Of a stretch of 58,348 nucleotides of DNA, positions 41,802 through 49,922 are shown piece after piece (the stretch's first letter is position 1; each line of letters starts with the position of its first letter). The stretch covers positions 1 to 58,348 of the forward strand of contig JBBDKV010000029.1 in the NCBI GenBank assembly GCA_040879165.1, in the 5' to 3' direction. Under the pieces are notes generated by a model. It worked only from the letters and a program-made list of their open reading frames with translations, made no database searches and was not told the origin of the DNA. Both the position numbers and the translations under genes were made by a program. This DNA comes from JBBDKV01 sp040879165. GTDB lineage: Bacteria > Patescibacteriota > Microgenomatia > UBA1400 > PJMF01.

Positions 41802-43346
41802 ATGACACTCACTGGCTTAAAGTCCCGTTCCGTTTTGATAGGCTCCATTACTGTTGCAGTACTGGTAATTGGCATCATCCTGGCAGTTCTCCTGATTCCT
41901 GACACACAAGATATTCGGCAGGATGCTGCCACAGAGGAGGGGACTGTCAGACTGTCCATGTCACCAGAAACTGTCGAGTTAGAACCTGGTGGCGAACCTA
42001 CAACAGTGGCAGTTAATCTTAATTCTCAAGATCGAACCCTAAATGCAATTCGCTTGACCATACAATATCCCGTCACAGATCCCAACAATCCACCAGTTAT
42101 TGCCAGTAATCCTCGCGCATCTGGAGCGACCGCTGGGGACAATTGGACGTGTCGATTCAACGAAACGCCAGGAGTCACTGATGATGAATACCGCATCATT
42201 ATGCAACAATGTTCGTACCAAGCACCTGGAGGCGGTGGTTTTTCAAACAACACACAAACTGAAATCATGAGATTTGACCTTGCAGCCGCCGAAGGTGCTT
42301 CAGCTCAATCAATCACACTAGCCTTTGATGTTGAAGACAGCAGGGTCACTGGTCGCATAAGTGAAACACAAATTGGTGATATTGCCGCCATTCCAACCAG
42401 CTCAGTACAAATCACTATTGCCGAAAGTGATGAAGCAGACGACGAAACGCCTCTCACCGCCGAAGATACGACAGAAGATACGTCAGAAACCGATGATCAA
42501 GTAATCTTTAGTCTTGAACCCACTTCAGTGTCGCTGACTCCAAACCAAACACAAACAGTCCAATTGCAATTGGACACCAACTCTGTTGATCTCAGCGGCT
42601 TTGCCACCGAGTTCTACTATCCCTATTCCACCCCCACAGAACCCTCTTCTCCTCCGATTATTTTTGACAATGCTGAACTAGCCGGTCTACCTCTAGAGAA
42701 TGATTGGACTTGTGATCAAGCTTTTTCTGTGGCAGATATATTTGAAGATCGCTACAGAATTCGTGTTCGTTGTTACACAGAAACACAAAATAATACAATT
42801 ACTAATCCTGAACCAGAAACTTTTTTTAGATTTGACGTCACTGCTCACGAATCTGCGGTGCCACAAGAACTAGAAATCTCAATGCTCAATGAAGACACTA
42901 TCGCAACCACTTGGATTGCTGATACCTCAGTAAACAAGGCCGCAGACACAGAGCTCAAGCTGCCAGTTACTATTGCCCAAGCACAGCAAAGCACGCCTAC
43001 ACCCAACCCAACAGCTACTCCGACACCAACTCCTACGCCAACTCCTACGCCCACTGCTACACCAGCTGGAGCAGCATGTAATGCGGCCTGCAGTGCCAAC
43101 CGCGATTGCACAACTGGTCTCAGTTGTATCAGCGGCACCTGCCGAGATGAGCGCTGCAGTAGCGACGCAACGTGTGAATGTGAAGCTGTTGATGTAACAG
43201 AACAGACTGGCGACACAGAATTACCAGAATCTGGCTTTAATCAAACTCTGGCATTCACAATCTTGGGTCTGATTTTCCTGCTTGGAGGAGCGCAGTTGTT
43301 AGTGGTAATCCAGAACAAGTACGTTTCTTCTAAAACAGACGAGTAA
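41802..43346 (+). CDS. Two-cohesin cell-surface protein with Cys-rich module and LPxTG-like anchor
   Basis: A 514-aa protein. An N-terminal helix (IGSITVAVLVIGIILAVLLI) is followed by two cohesin-like domains (about 45-205 and 225-390), both opening with VRLSMSPETVELEPGGEPTT or VIFSLEPTSVSLTPNQTQTV and sharing DNWTCRFN/NDWTCDQA and DEYRI/DRYRI, so they arose by duplication. A TPTPTP linker (43000-43062) leads to a module with ten or so Cys (AACNAACSANRDCTTGLSC and on). The end reads ELPESGFNQTLAFTILGLIF, then a charged tail: an LPxTG-like motif, membrane helix and positive residues, as in sortase substrates. No sortase gene is in the window. It lies 7 bp after the previous gene. A scaffoldin-like anchor is proposed. 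Confidence 0.72.
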   Translation: MTLTGLKSRSVLIGSITVAVLVIGIILAVLLIPDTQDIRQDAATEEGTVRLSMSPETVELEPGGEPTTVAVNLNSQDRTLNAIRLTIQYPVTDPNNPPVIASNPRASGATAGDNWTCRFNETPGVTDDEYRIIMQQCSYQAPGGGGFSNNTQTEIMRFDLAAAEGASAQSITLAFDVEDSRVTGRISETQIGDIAAIPTSSVQITIAESDEADDETPLTAEDTTEDTSETDDQVIFSLEPTSVSLTPNQTQTVQLQLDTNSVDLSGFATEFYYPYSTPTEPSSPPIIFDNAELAGLPLENDWTCDQAFSVADIFEDRYRIRVRCYTETQNNTITNPEPETFFRFDVTAHESAVPQELEISMLNEDTIATTWIADTSVNKAADTELKLPVTIAQAQQSTPTPNPTATPTPTPTPTPTPTATPAGAACNAACSANRDCTTGLSCISGTCRDERCSSDATCECEAVDVTEQTGDTELPESGFNQTLAFTILGLIFLLGGAQLLVVIQNKYVSSKTDE

Positions 43347-43445
43347 TCCTCAATAATCAAAAGTTCTCTGTAGTTCTCGGAGGAATTAATCGAAACATTC
43401 TTCAAAGGAGAGTAGGGGAGGGATTGAGTCTGTATATTGCATGGC

Positions 43446-44108
43446 TTATTGTTTTGATTTTATGTCGGACATATATACCTGTATCAACAATCCAAGCAAA
43501 ACCGTTGGTAATACGGTATCAACAACCAACGGGACACCCACATTAAGTGGCGAATAGTTTGCATGCAGTAGGGCATCGCGTACATGCACGAAAGCTGCGC
43601 CATACCAAAAAATAGATTTGGAGATAACCAGCGCAGTAATCATGTGACCGCGCAGCCAAACGGCCAAAAGACCGGCAATGCCAAGACCCAGATGATAAAA
43701 CGCTAATTCCATTTGGAAAGGACTGCCAACCGGCCAACCAATGTCGAGAGCAACTGTGTTTGCCAGGAAAGTATGACCGATAAAACCCCACAACCCGCCA
43801 AACCCGATGACAATTACGACGAAATACTGTAAATAGATAGCATATTGTTCGCGTCCCGCAATCTTCTTGAGGCGTGTGTGAAGCAGTGCGGACAACGGTA
43901 CAAGCACCAGTATATAGAGAAGTACGCCAACGAGTGGGATAAATGAAAACAACCAGAATATGAAAAAAGTGTGAGGTAGCGCAAATAAAAAGACCCCTTG
44001 CCATCCGACAAAAAGTCTCTCGTCCTCAAGTTTTCGCAATTGCGGCCCGAACGGCACCAAAAAATCCAGAGTTCTCAGTATGGCGGCTTGCATAATATGT
44101 GTATTCAA
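43446..44108 (-). CDS. Polytopic membrane protein, DUF6790-like
   Basis: A 220-aa protein with about six membrane helices. The central part IGWPVGSPFQMELAFYHLGL, then GIAGLLAVWLRG, resembles DUF6790 membrane proteins (G-x-P-x-x-x-E-x-A-x-Y-x-L-x-x-x-x-x-G). The frame is clean and no ribosome site is obvious. It is convergent to the cohesin cluster and 46 bp from the tRNA-Ala gene. Function unknown. Confidence 0.6.
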   Translation of the reverse strand: MNTHIMQAAILRTLDFLVPFGPQLRKLEDERLFVGWQGVFLFALPHTFFIFWLFSFIPLVGVLLYILVLVPLSALLHTRLKKIAGREQYAIYLQYFVVIVIGFGGLWGFIGHTFLANTVALDIGWPVGSPFQMELAFYHLGLGIAGLLAVWLRGHMITALVISKSIFWYGAAFVHVRDALLHANYSPLNVGVPLVVDTVLPTVLLGLLIQVYMSDIKSKQ

Positions 44109-44153
44109 ATTTTAACAACTGTATTCAAAGCTTTCAGCGAGAGAAGTTTCGTT

Positions 44154-44230
44154 TGGTGGACCTGAGGGGATTCGAACCCCTGACCTTCTGTATGCCATAC
44201 AGACGCGCTAACCAACTGCGCCACAGGCCC
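44154..44230 (-). tRNA. tRNA-Ala (anticodon GGC)
   Basis: A 77-nt cloverleaf with CCA encoded. The acceptor stem GGGCCTG/CAGGTCC includes the G3-U70 pair that identifies alanine tRNA; the anticodon stem TCTGT/ACAGA holds loop ATGGCAT with GGC at positions 34-36; the T arm is GGGGTTCGAATCCCC and the D arm has AGTTGGTTAGCGC. It lies 26 bp from the recombinase gene stop. Confidence 0.96.
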
Positions 44231-44255
44231 AAGTGCGAAGAGCAATTATAGCATC

Positions 44256-45194
44256 TTATTTCATATCCGAATGATATTCTGAGTGTATTTTTTTAAGCTG
44301 AGGACGCGTCACATGGGTGTAGATTTGAGTGGTCGCGATACTTTTATGCCCAAGCATTTCTTGTACATCACGCAATCCAGCTCCATTGGCTAGCAGATCG
44401 GTAGCAAAGCTGTGTCGCATGCCATGTGGGCTAATTTTGACAGAGAGCTGAGCTTTTGTGCAATACGCCTCAAGTATTCGTTGCACGCTCCTCGTCGTCA
44501 ACCTCATTTCCTCGCCGTCACTGTGAATGTCTGGTACTTTGCCAGCAAATCGAATAAAAACCGGTTTCCAATGATCTCGACGCGTAGATAGCCACTTTTG
44601 CAACCAGTGAGCTGCACGCTCACTTAAAAAAACCACTCTTGGACGTCGCCCCTTACCAATAATGCCAAATTCGCGCGTTTCCGGATCGATTTGATCTCGA
44701 TTTAAAGAAATCAACTCACTGACACGCAAACCCGTTGAGAATAGCACCTCAAGCAGTGCCTTATCTCTCAATCCAGATTTACTCGATAACAGCGGTTGGG
44801 CGAGTAGTCGCTCTACTTTTTCTTTCGAAAGAAACTGCATTTGATGAGACTCAGCCTTGGGAAGATCAATTTTTTCAGGATGGAGCACTGGTACGTCTTG
44901 TTTTATCAACCACTTGAGCCAGGATCTCAAAGCAATCACATAATAACTCTGAGTCCGCTTAGAGAGCGTTCGACCAAGATCGTCCTCATACCGAGCCAAG
45001 TAGACGCGATATTTTCTGACTAACTCTTGATCTAAATCCTTGAGATCTGTATAACCAGCCTCCTTAAACCAAGCGATAAACCGGCGCAAGTATTGACCAT
45101 AGTTGCGAATAGTCAAACGACTAACATTACGCTCAACCTCAAGATACTCGAGGAAATTTATAGACGCCGGTGCTGTCTGAGAACTGGTCACCAT
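44256..45194 (-). CDS. xerC: Xer-type tyrosine recombinase
   Basis: A 312-aa site-specific recombinase. The N-terminal SAM-like DNA-binding domain (INFLEYLEVERNVSRLTIRN) and catalytic domain are of normal Xer length. All catalytic residues are visible: Arg in FSTGLRVSELISL, Lys in IIGKGRRPR, His/Arg in SPHGMRHSFAT, His in MLGHKSI and the nucleophile Tyr in ATTQIYTHV. Such an enzyme usually resolves chromosome dimers at dif; a lone Xer is common in small genomes. A TATAGT box 8 nt before the ATG suggests a leaderless transcript. The tRNA gene next door could point to an integrase, but no mobile genes are near, so a housekeeping role is more likely. Confidence 0.88.
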   Translation of the reverse strand: MVTSSQTAPASINFLEYLEVERNVSRLTIRNYGQYLRRFIAWFKEAGYTDLKDLDQELVRKYRVYLARYEDDLGRTLSKRTQSYYVIALRSWLKWLIKQDVPVLHPEKIDLPKAESHQMQFLSKEKVERLLAQPLLSSKSGLRDKALLEVLFSTGLRVSELISLNRDQIDPETREFGIIGKGRRPRVVFLSERAAHWLQKWLSTRRDHWKPVFIRFAGKVPDIHSDGEEMRLTTRSVQRILEAYCTKAQLSVKISPHGMRHSFATDLLANGAGLRDVQEMLGHKSIATTQIYTHVTRPQLKKIHSEYHSDMK

Positions 45195-46399
45195 ACTATT
45201 CTACTATACAACATTAGCGCAAATTAGCAGAGTGCCAACACTATTGCTAAAATAAAAATGACAAAAAAGGAATTGCAGCATCAAGCAAAATGCATGTTTA
45301 CTATATATATTGATAGCTAAGTTTATATTTAGATATAGAAGAATAAATATTGCCAAAAAAACCAACAATTTTTCATCGCAAAAATAGATTCAATGCAGCT
45401 GATGCACCACATAACACTACTCATACCAGACCTGGAAGGTCATATTGAAACTGCGTTCCTCTGATCGAGCTAGTTACAGCAAACGCCACGCCACATCCTC
45501 AACAAAAGTCCAGGCTAAAATCAAGCCTCTGAACGCTCCAAAAACGGCTTTAATTATTTTTGACGACCTATGCATCATGTAAAAGAGTACTCAATATATA
45601 AAAAATAGCTGCACATATCAATAAAAGTTAAAAAACAGATTAATACAGAAAAACACACAGTAACGCAGCAATAAAACGACTCTCTCGCAAAATTTAATGT
45701 TACGTCGCAAAAGTAATATTGTGCGACATAAGATACGTTCTTTTTGCACACCGGTAACCCCGTCTCTTCTATTGCAGAGCGGAGCACGCTTAGCAGCGTT
45801 ACATACTTTTTTAATCAGGTACAACGGCCGCACTCTTTTCTCGGTATGACTTTTTTCATTCTGTAGCCTAAACCAAGATATAGTAGTCTTTTTGACCTCT
45901 CTCGGTGACTCTCAGAAAATTGGTGGTATTGCCAGGTATTTCAATATCATGACTTCGGGTTATCTTAGTTTTCTACTCCAACACTGCCTTACTACCAGGT
46001 GTGAGCAGGCGTTTAATTTGATCGACCTGTACTTCGGCACAAAGTATTTTTGACATTATTTTTTGAATATTTAGCCTGGTATACGTTTAATTAAGCCTAT
46101 AGTTTCACAAGTTATCCACACTATTTCACAGACCTATAATATATCAAAGCATATCAACTCAACTATATCAAACTGGTTCAACTCCCCCTTCTCACCTGTC
46201 AATTTTTGCAAAAAATCAATATTTCAAAAATGTGCAATTTTTATGACTTTTCTCGCTTTTAGCCTGGAAAGTGGCGTTATTTTTGCAATTAAAAGTACGC
46301 AAAATGAACATCATCTCAGAAAACCAAATTTTCTGGTCTCCCCCCTACTTCACTTATTTATTCCTGCACAATTAGTGCACGAAAGCTTCACTTTTGATT
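45195..46399. other. Gene-free A+T-rich region of 1.2 kb
   Basis: No convincing gene here. Short frames exist (for example 45393-45464 and 45445-45579 on the plus strand, and 45575-45787 on the minus strand), but none has a start signal or recognisable product. Present are one perfect DnaA box (46112-46120), an imperfect inverted repeat TTACGTCGCA/TGCGACATAA with a 12-nt spacer (45700-45731), and runs of A and T. It lies between genes that converge on the left, so it is not a clear origin. A decayed gene, a non-coding RNA or a regulatory region are all possible. Confidence 0.5.
46112..46120 (+). promoter_or_regulatory. Perfect DnaA box (TTATCCACA)
   Basis: TTATCCACA matches the consensus exactly. 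No second perfect box is nearby, and dnaA and dnaN are not in the window, so this is not enough for an origin. Confidence 0.45.
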
Positions 46400-47167
46400 C
46401 TATTTCCAGGGAAGCAGGCCAAAAAACAGCACTGCAACAAAAACACTTACCAGAAGATATTCAGTAATGGCTCGACTAAATAGTCTACCCATCAAGTGGC
46501 TTCTGAGAACACTCAGCCCAATGTATAAAAATGACATAATAAACAAGGCATAGTACCAGATGGCAAATGGCATGAATGACAAGACCATCGCAAACTCAGC
46601 AACCAGAAGAGCCAGACATATCGAAAATGCCCAAACCTCTTTACTAATCTGTTTTTCCAGGCGAATTGCCCAGAGTGACATAAAAATTATGGGCAAATGT
46701 ACTAAACCGATAAGTCCAGAGGTAAAATAAAATGGCAGCCGTAATGAAAAAATAGTATTGGTAAACAACAAGGAAGTAATCAACGTAAATAGCAGCTCAA
46801 CAGCATGCGCCGCGTGCAATAATTGAATCGTTCTCCCCTTCGCTACCGCATAAATATTTGTCGTTAAAAACAAGGCATACATGCCTATCCCAAAAAATAC
46901 TAAAATCAAAATCCTGGTAACCAAATTGCCTGGAAGTAAAAAATAAAATAACCCTACCGACAACGCATACAGAGAGGGACCGGGCACAATTGTCAACCAT
47001 TCATGCTTTTGCAAATCTTCATACAGCACTAAAGCGGTGATAAAGTACGTCAAGACAGCAAAACCAGCCAGTGCAATGTATCGCCAATCTAGACTCATGT
47101 ACTGCACAACCAGCAGACAAAAACTCAAAAAAACCGCAGCTAAAACAAACTTTTCTCTTCTTCTCAT
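46400..47167 (-). CDS. Polytopic membrane protein (DUF5656-like)
   Basis: A 255-aa protein with a basic start (MRRREKF) and about eight membrane helices. It has few charged residues and conserved-looking loops LVLYEDLQKHEWLTIVPGPS, VAKGRTIQLLHAAHAVELLF and RLEKQISKEVWAFS. It resembles a family of polytopic proteins common in candidate-phylum genomes (DUF5656-like); I am not sure of the name. The gene follows yebC by 20 bp in transcription order and may share its mRNA. Function unknown. Confidence 0.6.
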   Translation of the reverse strand: MRRREKFVLAAVFLSFCLLVVQYMSLDWRYIALAGFAVLTYFITALVLYEDLQKHEWLTIVPGPSLYALSVGLFYFLLPGNLVTRILILVFFGIGMYALFLTTNIYAVAKGRTIQLLHAAHAVELLFTLITSLLFTNTIFSLRLPFYFTSGLIGLVHLPIIFMSLWAIRLEKQISKEVWAFSICLALLVAEFAMVLSFMPFAIWYYALFIMSFLYIGLSVLRSHLMGRLFSRAITEYLLVSVFVAVLFFGLLPWK

Positions 47168-47187
47168 AATAAGGCAAAACGATATTT

Positions 47188-47760
47188 TTACTCCTCTTCT
47201 ACAGCAGCTTCTTCACTAGAGATAGCAGCATAGACATCTTCAACGTCCTCATGCTCCTCCAGCTTTTCAATCAATTGCATTAACTGCTTGGAATCAGTCT
47301 CAGAAATATCCATTGGCATTGTTACTACGTATGAACCATCGTTCTTGCGCTCAAATAAGTATTTAGCAGAATTTGGTCCACCCAAAGAACCACCATGACG
47401 GCTCAAAATATAGCGAATATCACTGCTGCTACGATTGTTATTATCAGTCACCGCTTGAATAAGTAAGCCAACTCCACCAGGACCAAAACCTTCATACAGT
47501 ACCTCTTGTAGACTTGCGCCGGCTGCCGTCGTGCCCATACCACGCTCCAGAGCGCGCTGGATCTTATCTTTGGGCATATTAGCTGCTCGAGCCTTATCCA
47601 ATACCATTCTCAACCCCGCGTTAAATTGCGGATTGTCAGACTTGCCCTCTTTGACGGCAATTTTTATCTGCTTAGAAAGCTGTGCAAAAATCTTACTTCT
47701 TTTAGCATCTACTGCTCCCTTGCGGTTTTTGATATTATTCCACTTGCTGTGCCCTGCCAT
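47188..47760 (-). CDS. yebC: YebC/TACO1-family protein, shortened
   Basis: YebC proteins help ribosomes through stalling sites (proline-rich sequences) and were long called transcriptional regulators. MAGHSKWNNIKNRKGAVDAK at the start and MPKDKIQRALERG, then EGFGPGGVGLLIQAVTDN and RYILSRHGGSLGGPNSAKYL leave no doubt. The protein is 190 aa, whereas the family has about 240; roughly 50 residues of the second domain, including the GAEDV-type segment, are missing before IEKLEEHEDVEDVYAAI. The ATG at 47760 has AAAGGAG 6 nt upstream; the longer upstream frame is not used. Confidence 0.92.
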   Translation of the reverse strand: MAGHSKWNNIKNRKGAVDAKRSKIFAQLSKQIKIAVKEGKSDNPQFNAGLRMVLDKARAANMPKDKIQRALERGMGTTAAGASLQEVLYEGFGPGGVGLLIQAVTDNNNRSSSDIRYILSRHGGSLGGPNSAKYLFERKNDGSYVVTMPMDISETDSKQLMQLIEKLEEHEDVEDVYAAISSEEAAVEEE

Positions 47761-47898
47761 AGAGCTCCTTTCAGGTACTGTGCATTGTAAAACAGAACTG
47801 CTGCATGATGAGACTATTATACGAAACAATCACAACTAGAGATAGCAACAGTCTGGCTTCATCATATCGTATCAGCCTCCATTTTTTAAGACTGTTGC

Positions 47899-47927
47899 TT
47901 GACAGATAGTGACAACCCGGGTATGCT
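47899..47927 (+). promoter_or_regulatory. Strong sigma70 promoter for the TPR/HIRAN gene
   Basis: A perfect TTGACA (47899-47904) and TATGCT (47922-47927) with a 17-bp spacer. The start would be near 47934, giving a leader of about 33 nt with GAGAAG-type weak ribosome sequence. Confidence 0.7.
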
Positions 47928-47966
47928 CACGTCTTGAGAAAACGAGAAGTAAATCACTAACGCACT

Positions 47967-48698
47967 ATGAGTGTCTACTCAAAGCTCCGCAATCAAGCCA
48001 TAGCAGCTGCCAAACATAATCAGTGGGACTCTGCCGTCAGTTTGAATGAGCAGATTTTGGCTTCTTTTCCCGATGATACTGGTAGCTTTAACAGGCTTGG
48101 ACTCGCCTACTTACAACTTGAGCAAAAAGACAAAGCTATCGCGCGTTTCACCCGGGTTCTGGAATTAGATCGCTCCAATTCCATTGCTAAAAAGCAACTT
48201 GATCGCATCAAATCAAAAAAAGCCACTGCTCTGCCTACTTTTAACGCCGACCACTTCATCGAAGAACCAGGTAAAACTAAAATTGTTGAGCTACATCGAT
48301 TGGCTGGCAAACCAGTGTTGGAAAAATTGTCAGTTGGAAAAAAATGTGTTTTAACAGTCAAAAAACGATATATTTCCGTTGAGACCGAGGATGGCACGTA
48401 TATCGGCGCACTACCCGAGGATGTTTCTTTTCGCTTAATCAAGTTGATACAATCCGGCAACACTTACTGTTGTCTAATCCAACGTCTCAGCTCCAAACAA
48501 TGTGCTGTTTTTCTCAAGGAGCAGCACAAATCTGATGAAAATAGGGATACCCACTCTTTCCCACCAGGAAAATTAAATAACAACATTATGGATCTGGATG
48601 ACCGATTCTTGATTGAAGATGATATCCCGGTCGATATTTCTCGAGATGACTCAGAATCTGATTACGACGTCAACACCGCCACAATCAGTGATGATTAG
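47967..48698 (+). CDS. TPR protein with a HIRAN-like domain
   Basis: A 243-aa soluble protein. Residues 1-75 hold two tetratricopeptide repeats (WDSAVSLNEQILASFPDDTG, FNRLGLAYLQLEQKDKAIAR) that normally bind proteins. Residues about 110-190 (LEKLSVGKKCVLTVKKRYIS, VETEDGTYIGALPEDVSFRL and IKLIQSGNTYCCLIQRL) resemble the HIRAN domain, which recognises damaged or single-stranded DNA ends in helicases. The tail is Asp/Ser rich. It is monocistronic under a strong promoter. TPR part sure, HIRAN-like part tentative; no function assigned. Confidence 0.65.
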   Translation: MSVYSKLRNQAIAAAKHNQWDSAVSLNEQILASFPDDTGSFNRLGLAYLQLEQKDKAIARFTRVLELDRSNSIAKKQLDRIKSKKATALPTFNADHFIEEPGKTKIVELHRLAGKPVLEKLSVGKKCVLTVKKRYISVETEDGTYIGALPEDVSFRLIKLIQSGNTYCCLIQRLSSKQCAVFLKEQHKSDENRDTHSFPPGKLNNNIMDLDDRFLIEDDIPVDISRDDSESDYDVNTATISDD

Positions 48699-48762
48699 TC
48701 CTTTACCTCAGCTTTCCTTATCTCACTTCCTTTACCCCACTTCTGAGTCACCTGAAGGGCTG

Positions 48763-49905
48763 TTACTCGTCATTTGCAACAACGTCCGTTCCCAAGTACA
48801 CAACTAAAGGAGCGCGAAACACTTCTACTGTTTCTGTGGTCACTACTTGCTCAACAGATAGTGGCAAGAATCGCCGAATGAGACCAATCGTTTGAGCACA
48901 TTCTTCAATCGAGTCTGGATCAATCTCCAACCTACTAATTGCCACTGACTCCTCTGCTTGACCAACACGCACCACAGGCAGCTGCTGCTGAGACATCAGC
49001 TCTGAAAAATTTGCTGAAACACCAGAAACAGCAGTACCATTCAAAATCGCCAGCTGACAATTTTGACTCGGACTAACCGCATACGTATTTCGCACAGTCT
49101 GTAACTTCCTGACATATTCTGCAGCCGTATAACGAGTAATTGTTGGGTTGTTCTTCAAAACATACCACGTTCTTAACCACAAATGAGCTGCCTGCCACCT
49201 GCCTTGTTGCAGCGACTGACGCAAAAGAACCGTGATTTGCTGGCGCATCTCTACCTCTGAAACTTCTTCAAAGTTGTCAAGTTCGATTTGATACGCGGCA
49301 GTAATGGGAATTGCAGTAGCTTGATTAAAATGCACGAGCTCGTGAGGATTGTCATCTAGATTCAGGTCAACTCGATTGGCAGCTAAGACACTCTCTTGAT
49401 CAAACTCGAGGCTTTCACCACGAAAATCCAATGGAAAGTGCCGAAGTTGTTCTCGCTCAGCCTCTGAGAGACTCAATGTCGCTACAAAACCATCAACACT
49501 ACCAGGTGCTATATACACAGCCAACCAAGAAGATGGTCTATCTTCGTTGCCCAACAACACTACTTGCTCTGCCTGGGATGATTCGGGAACTAGCCAAGTG
49601 CTCAGTAGTATCCTTGGACCGAGCGCGACATAGCCTATATACGCTAATATAAGTAGTGATACGATCCAAATTGTTGTGTGCCTTAAGAAATGAAGAACTG
49701 CAGACGACCGCTGACGTGATGCAGATGATTTCTGAGAACGATACTTCTTTTTAGTGACCGTTTTGGATACGTTTTTGGATACCTTAGCTCCGCTGCGTGA
49801 TCGAGTAGTTTTGGATGCAGCTCTGGTTGTGCGAGCCGTTCGAGCTGCTCGAGCTGAACGACGCGGTTTTGAGGTTCTCTGACGAGAATTAGAACGGACA
49901 GGCAT
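48763..49905 (-). CDS. LytR_C-domain envelope protein with a very basic N-terminus
   Basis: A 380-aa membrane-anchored protein. The first 68 residues are almost only Arg, Lys, Ser, Thr and Ala (RRSARAARTARTTRAASKTT) and stay in the cytoplasm. One membrane helix (TIWIVSLLILAYIGYVALGP) leads to an extracytoplasmic part. The C-terminal region CQLAILNGTAVSGVSANFSE matches the LytR_C domain, found in LytR-CpsA-Psr proteins that attach polymers to peptidoglycan. The central region (GSVDGFVATLSLSEAEREQL) is related to LytR-type fragments but the LCP catalytic Arg/Asp residues are not visible, so it is perhaps inactive. It lies 17 bp from tgt on the same strand. Confidence 0.75.
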   Translation of the reverse strand: MPVRSNSRQRTSKPRRSARAARTARTTRAASKTTRSRSGAKVSKNVSKTVTKKKYRSQKSSASRQRSSAVLHFLRHTTIWIVSLLILAYIGYVALGPRILLSTWLVPESSQAEQVVLLGNEDRPSSWLAVYIAPGSVDGFVATLSLSEAEREQLRHFPLDFRGESLEFDQESVLAANRVDLNLDDNPHELVHFNQATAIPITAAYQIELDNFEEVSEVEMRQQITVLLRQSLQQGRWQAAHLWLRTWYVLKNNPTITRYTAAEYVRKLQTVRNTYAVSPSQNCQLAILNGTAVSGVSANFSELMSQQQLPVVRVGQAEESVAISRLEIDPDSIEECAQTIGLIRRFLPLSVEQVVTTETVEVFRAPLVVYLGTDVVANDE

Positions 49906-49922
49906 GATAGACAGGTTAGTTA

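Noticed and set aside
40552..43062. CRISPR-like tandem repeats
   Set aside because: They are Thr-Pro/Ala codon repeats forming in-frame linkers within the cohesin proteins.
44154..45194. tRNA-Ala next to a tyrosine recombinase, as in an integrated element
   Set aside because: The recombinase has normal Xer size and sequence, no repeat of the tRNA end is seen downstream, and no mobile-element cargo is present.
45393..45579. Short plus-strand frames resembling a broken gene
   Set aside because: Three different frames, each short, no start signals, and no protein family recognised.
45575..45787. Minus-strand frame of 70 codons
   Set aside because: Cys/Phe-rich, no ribosome site, no family; looks like noise in A+T-rich DNA.
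46112..46120. Replication origin at the DnaA box
   Set aside because: Only one perfect box, no dnaA or dnaN, and gene orientation left of it is convergent rather than divergent.
46243..46467. Plus-strand frame of 74 codons ending in the 46400-47167 membrane gene
   Set aside because: Overlaps the end of a better gene on the other strand and has no start signal.
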